From Sphingobium xanthum (GTDB lineage: Bacteria > Pseudomonadota > Alphaproteobacteria > Sphingomonadales > Sphingomonadaceae): 64,000 nt of DNA. The stretch spans positions 20,361 through 84,360 of the forward strand of contig NZ_JAHKKS010000015.1 in NCBI RefSeq assembly GCF_019737615.1, written 5' to 3'. Made by a program: the position numbers and the translations under genes. Each line of letters begins with the position of its first letter. Position 1 is the first letter of the stretch. This document shows, in pieces, positions 18,370-25,782 of this stretch. Under the pieces are notes generated by a model. The model was not told the DNA's origin. It ran no database searches and saw only the letters and a list, made by a program, of their open reading frames with translations.

Positions 18370-18420
18370 ATCCCCGGTTCGCCCGGTCCCCTCCCACAAG
18401 GGGACCGGGCACGCGGGGAT
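18370..18420. repeat. Nested palindrome (11-bp stem plus outer arms)
   Basis: Perfect arms GCCCGGTCCCC (18381-18391) and GGGGACCGGGC (18400-18410), with an outer pair ATCCCCG/CGGGGAT around them. No T-run follows, so it is a repeat or structured leader of the sigma-factor operon rather than a classical terminator. Confidence 0.5.
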
Positions 18421-18506
18421 TCTCGATAAATTTCGATGCCGCTTGAACCTTCCGGAGTCGGAGGCGCACTAAGGAGGGACGAAGCAAGGGAGCGCGGCGG
18501 ATCAGC

Positions 18507-19094
18507 GTGTCGGGCGATCGGCAAGCACGCTTTGAGCAAGGGACGTGGAGCGATGAGCCCGCGCTGCTGGTGCGCGTGCGCGCGCATGATCTGGCTGCGT
18601 TCGAGCGGCTCTACCGGCGCTATCATCCCCGCCTCAGCCGCTTCGTGACGAGCCTCGTGCGACGGCACGGGCTGGTGGAGGAAGTGGTGAACGACACGAT
18701 GATGGTGCTGTGGGACAAGCCGGAAAGCTTCGGCGGCAACAGCAAGCTCTCGACCTGGCTGTTCGCCATTGCCTATCGCAAGGCGGTGAAGGCGCGGATG
18801 CGCGACGACGAGCCGGTGGCGGACGAGGAGGCGGCCGAGCGCGCCGACGACGATGCCGCCCCGCCGGACCGGGACTTCGGTCGCCAGCGCACCGCCGCGA
18901 TCCTGCAGGGCGCGATCGGGGAACTCTCGCCCGATCATCGCGCGGTCGTGCATCTCACCTACTTCCAGGAGATCGGTTATCGGGAGATCGCCGACATTCT
19001 CGGTTGCCCGGTCGATACGGTGAAGACACGGATGTTTCATGCGCGCCGGCATTTGCGGCGCAAGCTTTCGGGCGAACTGGCGGACTGGATATAG
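18507..19094 (+). CDS. ECF-type RNA polymerase sigma factor
   Basis: A 195-residue sigma-70 family (extracytoplasmic-function) factor. Region 2: LVRVRAHDLAAFERLYRRYHPRL, LVRRHGLVEEVVNDTMMVLW and TWLFAIAYRKAVK (-10 recognition). Region 4: AILQGAIGELSPDHRAVVHL, followed by the HTH YREIADILGCPVDTVKTRMF that reads the -35 element. A variable acidic linker separates them. The start at 18507 is GTG. It is the first gene of a five-gene unit with its anti-sigma, a subtilase and a porin-like protein, so it likely controls this operon and envelope genes. Confidence 0.9.
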   Translation: MSGDRQARFEQGTWSDEPALLVRVRAHDLAAFERLYRRYHPRLSRFVTSLVRRHGLVEEVVNDTMMVLWDKPESFGGNSKLSTWLFAIAYRKAVKARMRDDEPVADEEAAERADDDAAPPDRDFGRQRTAAILQGAIGELSPDHRAVVHLTYFQEIGYREIADILGCPVDTVKTRMFHARRHLRRKLSGELADWI

Positions 19095-19105
19095 GCAGAA
19101 GACGA

Positions 19106-19759
19106 ATGAGCAATGTCATTCCCCTGCATGGCGATCCGCACGAGACGGCGCAGCGGCTGCTGCCCTGGTATGTGACGGGCACGCTGGATGCGGCCGAGCA
19201 TCGGCTGGTCGAGGATCATCTCGCGCATTGCGCCGAGTGCGCCGCGGACCTTGCGGGAGAGGAGCGGCTGCGCGCCGAAGTGGCGGCGCTGCCGGATGCG
19301 CCGCCAGAAAGACCTGCTGCTCAGTGGGAGTTGCTGCGCGAGCGCGCGCTGGCCTCCGCCGCGTCGTCGCGGCGCGGGACGAGCTGGTGGTCCGCCTTGC
19401 CGACCGGCCGGCGCATTGCTCTCGCGGCCGCGAGCCAGGCGGCGCTCGTTCTGCTCGGCATCGGCGTCTATGACCGGCTGCGCCAGCCCGCCGGAGGCGA
19501 CTATCACACGCTGAGCGCGCCATCGGCCAAGGGGGAGCAAGGCGGCAACATCATCGTGATCTTCCGTCCCGACAGCCCGGAACAGGCCTTCCGTGCGACG
19601 ATCGATGCGGTCGGCGCGCGGCTGGTCGATGGACCGACGGCGGCAGGCGCCTATGTGCTCGCCGTGCCGAACGGACGGCGCGAGGCGGCGCTGGCGACGC
19701 TGCGCAAGCGCGCCGACATCGTGCTCGCCCAGCCGATCGACGGCGAGCGCGCGGAGTGA
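19106..19759 (+). CDS. Zinc-finger anti-sigma factor with protease-propeptide-like periplasmic domain
   Basis: A 217-residue transmembrane anti-sigma factor. N-terminal ZAS-type motif HRLVEDHLAHCAECAADL gives the HxxxCxxC zinc site (residues ~36-50). A membrane segment follows at ~115-135 (IALAAASQAALVLLGIGVYD). The periplasmic tail ends in IIVIFRPDSPEQAFRATIDA ... GAYVLAVPNGRREAALATLR ... ADIVLAQPID, which resembles the beta-alpha-beta-beta-alpha-beta propeptide/inhibitor I9 fold of subtilases. The ATG at 19106 lies 11 bp after the sigma stop. It presumably sequesters the upstream sigma factor. Confidence 0.85.
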   Translation: MSNVIPLHGDPHETAQRLLPWYVTGTLDAAEHRLVEDHLAHCAECAADLAGEERLRAEVAALPDAPPERPAAQWELLRERALASAASSRRGTSWWSALPTGRRIALAAASQAALVLLGIGVYDRLRQPAGGDYHTLSAPSAKGEQGGNIIVIFRPDSPEQAFRATIDAVGARLVDGPTAAGAYVLAVPNGRREAALATLRKRADIVLAQPIDGERAE

Positions 19760-20943
19760 TGACGATGCGCCGGCTTGGCCTGCTCTTGGCCGGTCTGCTG
19801 GCGCTCCTGGCGATGCCCGTTCGTGCGGAGACACCGGAGCCCGCCGAGCGGCAGATCATGGTCATGCTACGCCTCGCCCCGCCGCATCTGCGCGCCGGGC
19901 CGGACTATGGCGGCGGCTATGGCGACGATGCAGCGCAGGGCGGCCGCACGCGCATCGCCGCGCGGCTCGCCAGGGCGCACGGGCTGACCCTGGAGCAGAA
20001 CTGGCCGATGCCGATGCTCGGCGTCGACTGCTTCATCATGACAGTGCGCGATGCGCGCTCGACACAGGATGCCGCCGATGCGGTCGCCAAAGACCCGGCC
20101 GTCGCCTGGTCGGAGCCGGTCGCGCTCTATGAGGCGCAAGCGGCGGCGAGCCATGACGATGCATTGTTCGCTGCCCAGCCTGCGGCGCGGGCGTGGCAAC
20201 TTGAAGCGCTGCACGGCCGGTTGACCGGGCGCGGCGTGCCGGTCGCGGTGATCGACAGCGGCGTGGACGCGGCGCATCCCGATCTCGCCGGGCAAGTCGC
20301 CCTCTCGCGCAATTTCGCGCCGGGCGCCGCGGCGGCCGAGGCGCATGGCACGGCGGTCGCGGGCGTGATCGCGGCGCGGGCGGGCAACAAGGTCGGCATT
20401 GCCGGGGTGGCGCCGGGCGCCCGCATCCTCGCCTTGCGCGCCTGCTGGCAGCGTGGCGAGCGGACGGTCTGCGACAGCCTCAGCCTCGCCAAGGCGATCC
20501 AGTTCGCGATCGAGCGCAAGGCGCCGGTCATCAACATGAGCCTCGCGGGGCCACCCGGTCGCCTGCTCGCGACCTTGCTGCGCATGGGGCTGGACAAGGG
20601 GCTGACCGTCGTCGCGGCCTATGACCCGGTGCTGGCGGACGGAGGCTTTCCCGCTTCGTTGCCCGGTGTGATCGCCGTGACCGACAAGGATGGCAGCGGC
20701 GGCGCGCGCTCTGTATACAGCGCCCCGGGACGCGACATACCCGCGCCTCAACCGGGGGGGAGATGGTCTCTCGTCGATGGCAGCTCCTTCTCGGCGGCGC
20801 ATGTGAGCGGCCTGTTCGCGCTTATGCGCGAGGGGCGGGCGACCAGGCTGCGTCTGGCCTCGAGCCGGCCGGACGGCGGGGTGATCGATATCTGCGCGAC
20901 ATTCGGCGTCGAAGGCTGTGGTGCGACCGGGTCCGCCCGGTGA
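19756..20943 (+). CDS. S8 subtilisin-family serine peptidase, secreted
   Basis: A 395-residue secreted protease: signal peptide (GLLLAGLLALLAMPVRAETP), a propeptide-like N-terminal part (RQIMVMLRLAPPHL ... NWPMPMLGVDCFIMTVRDA), then the S8 catalytic domain. Catalytic Asp is in VAVIDSGVDAAHPDLAG, His in AEAHGTAVAGVIAARAG and Ser in DGSSFSAAHVSGLFALMR; the oxyanion region is VINMSLAGPP. It overlaps the anti-sigma stop by 4 bp (ATGA), so the two are translationally coupled. The catalytic domain lacks a long C-terminal extension. Likely acts in the periplasm or outside on envelope substrates. Confidence 0.9.
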   Translation: MMTMRRLGLLLAGLLALLAMPVRAETPEPAERQIMVMLRLAPPHLRAGPDYGGGYGDDAAQGGRTRIAARLARAHGLTLEQNWPMPMLGVDCFIMTVRDARSTQDAADAVAKDPAVAWSEPVALYEAQAAASHDDALFAAQPAARAWQLEALHGRLTGRGVPVAVIDSGVDAAHPDLAGQVALSRNFAPGAAAAEAHGTAVAGVIAARAGNKVGIAGVAPGARILALRACWQRGERTVCDSLSLAKAIQFAIERKAPVINMSLAGPPGRLLATLLRMGLDKGLTVVAAYDPVLADGGFPASLPGVIAVTDKDGSGGARSVYSAPGRDIPAPQPGGRWSLVDGSSFSAAHVSGLFALMREGRATRLRLASSRPDGGVIDICATFGVEGCGATGSAR

Positions 20944-21644
20944 GTCTGCGCCTTCGCGGCCTCGTGGCCGGGATGATCCTCCTCGCGGGAGCGCCCGCCA
21001 CGGCGCAGCTCAATCTCGGTGCCAGCCTCACCAGCGATTATCGCCTGCGCGGCTATTCGCTGAGCCATGGCCGTCCGGCGGCGAGCGCCCGCATCGGCTA
21101 TGACGATGCCTCCGGGCTGTTCGCGGACGGCACGGCCATCGTCTTTCTCGCGCCGGACGACAGCCTCAAATGGATGGGCGGTATCGTCGCGCTTGGCTAT
21201 GCGCGGCGCTTGCGTGGTGGGCTGTCGGTCGATGCGGGCGTGCTGCGCGCGCAATTCTCCCCGCAATCGAGCTTGGGTCGCGATGGCGGCTACACGGAAA
21301 TCTTCGCCGGGCTGAGCGGCCGCTCGCTGGCGGCGCGCATCGCCTATTCGCCCGATTATTTCCGCCCCGGCATCGCCACACTCTATGGCCGGGTCGAGGC
21401 GATGGCACGTCCGCTGCCTGGCTGGCGCCTCTCCGGCCATGTCGGGGCGCTCACCCGCCTGTCAGGCACCCCCGCCTTCCCGATCGCGCGCACGCAATAT
21501 GACTGGCGTGCGGGCGTCATCCATCTGCTTGGCCCGGTCGAACTGGATGCCAGCCTCTCCGGCGGCGGCCCCAATTGGGACTATTACGGCGCGCAAACCC
21601 ATAGCAAGACTGCGCTAGTCGGAACTGTGCGGGTGAGTTTCTAG
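20940..21644 (+). CDS. TorF-family putative porin
   Basis: A 234-residue outer-membrane beta-barrel candidate. Signal peptide MILLAGAPATAQ, then LNLGASLTSDYRLRGYSLSH, the TorF/Gcw_chp N-terminal hallmark, and alternating polar/hydrophobic strands with the terminal aromatic strand ALVGTVRVSF typical of outer-membrane proteins. It starts at GTG 20940, overlapping the protease stop by 4 bp, so the genes are translationally coupled. TorF proteins are small porin-like barrels of unclear substrate. Placement next to a regulated protease suggests envelope-stress responsive expression. Confidence 0.78.
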   Translation: MSLRLRGLVAGMILLAGAPATAQLNLGASLTSDYRLRGYSLSHGRPAASARIGYDDASGLFADGTAIVFLAPDDSLKWMGGIVALGYARRLRGGLSVDAGVLRAQFSPQSSLGRDGGYTEIFAGLSGRSLAARIAYSPDYFRPGIATLYGRVEAMARPLPGWRLSGHVGALTRLSGTPAFPIARTQYDWRAGVIHLLGPVELDASLSGGGPNWDYYGAQTHSKTALVGTVRVSF

Positions 21645-21646
21645 CG

Positions 21647-22060
21647 ATGGCGGCCCGGCTCAGCCCGCTGCTTCTGCTATCCGCTGTCGGACTGGCGACG
21701 ACAGGATGCGCTATGTCTCGCACCGAGGAGGTCGACGCGGAAATCAATCACGACATCCTGCCTTATGCCTGTGACGACGTGGTCGTCATCGGCCGTATCA
21801 AGAGCCGCACCTATCGTCCTATCGAGGATCCCGACGACATTCTTGGCCATGGCTGGATCGACGCCGATATCATCGTGAGGAGGGTAGTCAAGGGATCGAA
21901 GCTGCCGTTCCGCTTGCCGGTGAAATATATAGCGCACGTCAATATACGCAGCGATCGCGACTTCATGTTCGTCCTCACTGGCGACAGGAAAGAAGGCTTC
22001 GAGATACAAATCGCTCAACTCATGGACGCGCGGCCGCGGCTTGCTGCGACGTGTGAGTGA
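21647..22060 (+). CDS. Hypothetical lipoprotein, last gene of the sigma/protease operon
   Basis: A 137-residue lipoprotein: signal MAARLSPLLLLSAVGLATTG with lipobox TTGC (lipidated Cys ~21). The mature part contains a small beta-rich domain (YACDDVVVIGRIKSRTYRP, DADIIVRRVVKGSKLPFRLP). It begins only 2 bp after the TorF-like gene's stop, so it belongs to the same unit. Two additional cysteines (ACDD and the penultimate-residue Cys) could form a disulfide. No known family recognised. Confidence 0.65.
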   Translation: MAARLSPLLLLSAVGLATTGCAMSRTEEVDAEINHDILPYACDDVVVIGRIKSRTYRPIEDPDDILGHGWIDADIIVRRVVKGSKLPFRLPVKYIAHVNIRSDRDFMFVLTGDRKEGFEIQIAQLMDARPRLAATCE

Positions 22061-22096
22061 TCGGAGACAAGCCGGGGTAGGAACCGCGGGACATCG

Positions 22097-22237
22097 ACAA
22101 AAATCGCTGTCCTACAGCCCCCGACCCTTGGCACTCTGGACCAAGCTCTTTCTCAGGTCCGAAAATCCCTTCCCCGGCCACCAATGCCGAAGCAGAACTA
22201 TGCTCGATAGTGTGACCTTCGTGTGACTTTTGGCCCT
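22097..22237. repeat. Dispersed ~145-bp intergenic element, copy B
   Basis: Copy of the element at 9235-9379, diverged but colinear: TCGCTGTCCTAC, GGCAC.CTGGACCAAGC, CTCTTTCTCAGGTCCGAAAA and a 3' block beginning GCTCGATAGTGTGACC and ending TTTTGGCCC. The hairpin insert of copy A is replaced by unrelated sequence of similar length. It lies between convergent genes (22060 and 22271). Confidence 0.6.
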
Positions 22238-22270
22238 GCGTCGAGCTTCGCTGGGCGATGTCGATCCGCC

Positions 22271-24040
22271 CTAAGCCTTCGCCTTCTCCGCCGCGATCCA
22301 GTCGTCGATCTGGCGCTCCAGTACATCGAGCGGCAGGGCGCCCTGACCGAGTATGGCGTCGTGGAAGCCCTTGATGTCGAACCGGTCGCCGAGCGCTTTC
22401 TCGGCGCGGGCGCGCAGTTCGCGAATCTTGAGCTCGCCGAGCTTGTAGCCGAGCGCCTGGCCCGGCCAGCTGATGTAGCGATTGACCTCGGCATCGATGT
22501 TCGCGGCGCTGAGCGCGGTGTGCTCGGTCATGAAGGCGACGGCCTGTTCCTTGGTCCAGCCCTTGGCGTGGATGCCGGTGTCGACGACCAGCCGCGAGGC
22601 GCGCCACATCTCGTAGGAGAGGCGGCCGAACTGCTTCTCGGGCGTGTCGTACAGCCCCATCTCGATGCCGATCCGCTCGCTGTAGAGTCCCCAGCCTTCG
22701 ACGAAGGCGGTGAAGCCGGCGAGATATTTGCGTTGCGGAGAGAGCGTCAGCTCCTGCTGGAGTGCGATCTGGTTGTGATGGCCCGGCACTGCCTCATGCG
22801 CGGTGAGCGCGGGCAGCTCCCAGAGCGGGCGCTGATCGAGCTTCGAGGTGTTCACATAATAATTGCCGGCAATGCCAGTGTCCGGGCTGCCCGAACTGTA
22901 ATAGGCCGTGGTCGTGCCCTCGGCGATCTCGGCCGGGATTTCGCGCAGGCCATAGGGCAGGCGCGGCAGCCGGCCGAAATAGCCCGGCATCTTGCCATCG
23001 ATCGTCTTGGCGACGCGCGCGGCGGCCTGCATCAGCTCCTCGGGCGTCTTGGCATAATATTTGGGATCGGTGCGCAGCAGCTTCACGAAGGACGCCTTGT
23101 CCGCATAGCCGGCGCTCTTCGCGACCTGCGCCATCTCCGCCTCGATCCGCGCGACCTCGTCGAGGCCGATCTTGTGGATCTGGTCCGGCGTCAGGCTGGT
23201 CGTCGTCTCGACGCGCACGCGATAGGCATAATAAGCCGGGCCGCCCGGCTGGGCCGAGACGCTCGCCACTTTCACGCAATGCGGCAGATAGTCCTTCACG
23301 AGGAAGTCCGCCGCCTTGGTGTAGGCCGGGTTGAGCTTGCCGGTGATGACCGCCTTCGCCTCGGCCTGCATGGCGGACCAGTCGGCTTCGCTGACGGCAT
23401 TGGGGCGATTGGCGGCGAAGGGCGCATAGAAGCGCGACTTGACCGGGTCTGCGACGATGACGCCGCGCACCGAGCGCTCGAGCCCGCCGAGCGTCATGCA
23501 GGGCTGGACATATTTCTGCGCGATGGCTTGCTTCGTGATCGCGATCAGCTCGTCGCTATAGGCGGGGATCAGGGCAAGGCGCTTGAGATAATTCTGATAG
23601 TCGAGCTTCGTCGTGAAAGCGACATCCTCGCCCATCCCGGCAAAGCCCTGCCAGGGCGAATAGTAGCTGGTGAACAGGATGACGCGCTGGCCGAAGCCAT
23701 TGCCTTCGATGTCCTCGCTCAGCATGCGGCGCAGGATCAGCCGGTCGACCTTCTCGGCCGCGCTGAGGTCGGTCTCCGGGATCGCATCCAGCCGCGCGAG
23801 GAAGCGCTTCTCGTCCTCCGCACGCGCATCGGCGCCACGCAGCGTCGGGTCGCCGAGCTTATCGTCATAGCGCTTGTCGCCCACCGAACTGGCGAGCCGG
23901 GGCGATTGCGCCAGCGACCATTGCCAGTGATCGTCCATCAATGACTTGAGGTCGCTCGACGGCGTCGCGAGGGCAGGGGCGGTGATCGGCGCTGCGAGCA
24001 GGGCCAGTGTCGTCGCGAGCCTGCGGATCATATGGGGCAT
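22271..24040 (-). CDS. DUF885 family protein (putative secreted peptidase)
   Basis: A 589-residue protein with a signal peptide (MIRRLATTLALLAAPITA, cut near ALA-TPS) and the DUF885 domain (LMDDHWQWSLAQSPRLASSV, TAHEAVPGHHNQIALQQELT). The sequence HEAVPGHH is the conserved HExxGHH-like zinc motif in this family. The C-terminal half (FTAFVEGWGLYSERIGIEMG) is full length. DUF885 proteins are thought to be metallopeptidase-like; substrate unknown. GGGAGG precedes the ATG at 24040; a second in-frame ATG lies nine bases inside. Confidence 0.85.
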   Translation of the reverse strand: MPHMIRRLATTLALLAAPITAPALATPSSDLKSLMDDHWQWSLAQSPRLASSVGDKRYDDKLGDPTLRGADARAEDEKRFLARLDAIPETDLSAAEKVDRLILRRMLSEDIEGNGFGQRVILFTSYYSPWQGFAGMGEDVAFTTKLDYQNYLKRLALIPAYSDELIAITKQAIAQKYVQPCMTLGGLERSVRGVIVADPVKSRFYAPFAANRPNAVSEADWSAMQAEAKAVITGKLNPAYTKAADFLVKDYLPHCVKVASVSAQPGGPAYYAYRVRVETTTSLTPDQIHKIGLDEVARIEAEMAQVAKSAGYADKASFVKLLRTDPKYYAKTPEELMQAAARVAKTIDGKMPGYFGRLPRLPYGLREIPAEIAEGTTTAYYSSGSPDTGIAGNYYVNTSKLDQRPLWELPALTAHEAVPGHHNQIALQQELTLSPQRKYLAGFTAFVEGWGLYSERIGIEMGLYDTPEKQFGRLSYEMWRASRLVVDTGIHAKGWTKEQAVAFMTEHTALSAANIDAEVNRYISWPGQALGYKLGELKIRELRARAEKALGDRFDIKGFHDAILGQGALPLDVLERQIDDWIAAEKAKA

Positions 24041-24214
24041 GGGTCCTCCCGAGAATGAGTCGTGCCGGAACCTTAGCGTTCTGAGCCGGAAATGCGACGC
24101 GCCACATAAATCCTCCACTGCCCTTGCAGGGGAGGATTTTGCGCGCGCGATCCATCTTGCCAGTCCCGCAAATCCGGCTAAACTGATACTAAACATGTTA
24201 AGGAGTGGATGGCG

Positions 24215-24724
24215 ATGAGCGATACGTTGGAAGCCGACAACACGCAGGCGATGCTGCAAATGGTGCTCGACCGCATGGCGATCGAGGAGTTGTTCGTCCG
24301 CTATTATTCCGGCCTCGGCACGGGCGATCATGAAGGGTTTGGCGGCTTCTTCACCGATGACGATCCGGAGCTGGACGTGAACGGCGTCATCTGCCGCAGC
24401 GCGGACGACATCACCAGGCTTTACCGTGACGTGGCGCAGGACAAGCCCAATCTCACCGGCACGTTCCGCATGATCCTCAGCAACCTCATCATCGACGTGC
24501 AGGGCGACACCGCCAAGGCGCAGATGCTCTGGACGCAGACCTTGAACGACACGGTCAAGGCGCCGCCGCGCCTGATCGAGCAGGGTCGCGAATATGATCT
24601 GCTGGTCAAGAAAGCCGGCCGCTGGAAGATCAAGAAGCGCGTCGTCATCGCCGACTCGAACCTGCCGGACATGATGGACACGACCTATACGCCGCGGGCG
24701 GATTATTCGCTGGCGTCGCTGTAA
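24215..24724 (+). CDS. NTF2-like (SnoaL/nuclear transport factor 2) protein
   Basis: A 169-residue cytoplasmic protein of the cone-shaped NTF2 superfamily: RMAIEELFVRYYSGLGTGDH at the N-terminus is the typical first helix, followed by FFTDDDPELDVNGVICRSAD, with a C-terminal beta-sheet ending WKIKKRVVIADSNL. Family members can be hydrolases, isomerases or hydratases, or non-enzymatic. The AGGAG at 24201 gives acceptable spacing to the ATG at 24215 and also to one at 24209. It and the next gene on the other strand belong to the same superfamily. Confidence 0.8.
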   Translation: MSDTLEADNTQAMLQMVLDRMAIEELFVRYYSGLGTGDHEGFGGFFTDDDPELDVNGVICRSADDITRLYRDVAQDKPNLTGTFRMILSNLIIDVQGDTAKAQMLWTQTLNDTVKAPPRLIEQGREYDLLVKKAGRWKIKKRVVIADSNLPDMMDTTYTPRADYSLASL

Positions 24725-24736
24725 GGGCACTCATTA

Positions 24737-24847
24737 GCCCCTCTCCTTCAGGGGAGGGGTTTGGGTGGGGCTGAACGGTCCAGTTATTCGCTGCGCGAGC
24801 GATGCTGGCGCATCGCCCCCCCCCTCCCCTGAAGGGGAGGGGTTAGA
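24737..24847. repeat. Paired palindromic repeat between convergent NTF2-like genes
   Basis: Two related palindromes, CCCCTCTCCTTCAGGGGAGG (24739-24758) and CCCCTCCCCTGAAGGGGAGG (24821-24840), frame a short spacer. Both lie between the two NTF2-like genes and may act as bidirectional terminators or as sphingomonad-type repeat elements. Confidence 0.6.
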
Positions 24848-24853
24848 AGGAGG

Positions 24854-25357
24854 TCAAGCCATCTCCGCTTTCTGTCCCCAGGCGCGCTTCTCGCCCTGCC
24901 AGGGCACCTGTCCGTTGATCCACAGGTCCACATAGACGCTCTTGAAGCGCCATTCCCCGTCGCTTTCCTTCACGGCCAGCGTGTCCCAGGTGCCCATGCC
25001 GAAGACGCGGTTCTCGAAGGTGACGACGTCATGCTGGAGGATCGACCAGAAGCATTTGATGCGCACGCCCGGCCGGTCGCCCTGGCCCTCGGCGCCGGTC
25101 TCCGGCGACATCAGGATCTGGCTCATGCGGTGCTGGCGGCCGAGATAATGATCCGGCTTGTCGTACCAGAGCGAGTCCGTCGCGCGCCGGAGGCCCTCGC
25201 GGCCATGGCAGCGACCCTGCGGCCAGTGCTCCAGCCAGCCATCCTCGGCGAACGTGCCCGCATAGCCCTCGAAATCGCCGGTATCGAGCGCCCAGGCGTA
25301 ACGCGCCATCAGTTCCTCGATCTCGACGCGGTCTTCCAGCGATACCTTGAGCGCCAT
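24854..25357 (-). CDS. NTF2-like protein
   Basis: A 167-residue NTF2-superfamily protein, MALKVSLEDRVEIEELMARY..., with the helix-1 signature and WALDTGDFEGYAGTFAEDGW and a conserved sheet (FKSVYVDLWINGQVPW). The close functional relative is unknown. The start at 25357 has CAGGAGAG upstream. It runs convergent to the other NTF2-like gene across the repeat. Both may serve small-molecule or aromatic metabolism, but this is inference only. Confidence 0.78.
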   Translation of the reverse strand: MALKVSLEDRVEIEELMARYAWALDTGDFEGYAGTFAEDGWLEHWPQGRCHGREGLRRATDSLWYDKPDHYLGRQHRMSQILMSPETGAEGQGDRPGVRIKCFWSILQHDVVTFENRVFGMGTWDTLAVKESDGEWRFKSVYVDLWINGQVPWQGEKRAWGQKAEMA

Positions 25358-25516
25358 CCTCTCTCTCCTGCTGATGCTGCTATCGGGTGACATAGTCCGC
25401 GCCCGGATCGTCGCGGTCAAGCGGCCCGCTCAGCTGAACGCAAGCTAACCAACAAATTAAGGATTCGGTAAGTGGCCGCGCGTTACTCTTCCTTCATTGT
25501 CTGGAAGGAACTGGCG

Positions 25517-25633
25517 ATGCTGGATCGGATGCTGGGCGAACCCCGTGGTGCGAAGATGGTGGAACTGGGCCTGATGATGGCCCTCGTCTCGCTGGCCACG
25601 CTCATCGCCGTCATTTCCGTCGCTTTGGTCTGA
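25517..25633 (+). CDS. Small Flp-pilin-like membrane protein (38 aa)
   Basis: A 38-residue protein, MLDRMLGEPRGAKMVELGLM..., with a short polar N-terminus and one hydrophobic helix. GAKMVELGLMMALVSLATLI aligns loosely with the type IVb (Flp) pilin helix, including the conserved Glu, although the usual Tyr after it is Leu. AAGGAA lies about 7 bp upstream of the ATG. Alone in a gap between two larger genes. It is either a minor pilin-like protein or an unrelated small membrane protein. Confidence 0.45.
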   Translation: MLDRMLGEPRGAKMVELGLMMALVSLATLIAVISVALV

Positions 25634-25782
25634 GGCCCGCGACGTTCCCTGCCGCCTCAGCGCGAGGCCGGCCCGGTCGCATCCGGCGGCCCTATGAAGA
25701 AAAGCTTGCCCCCGCTCGCGCCATCTTGGGTTTGACTGCGCCGCCCTAACGTGAAAACGGGCCTCCGACAGAGGAGATGCCC

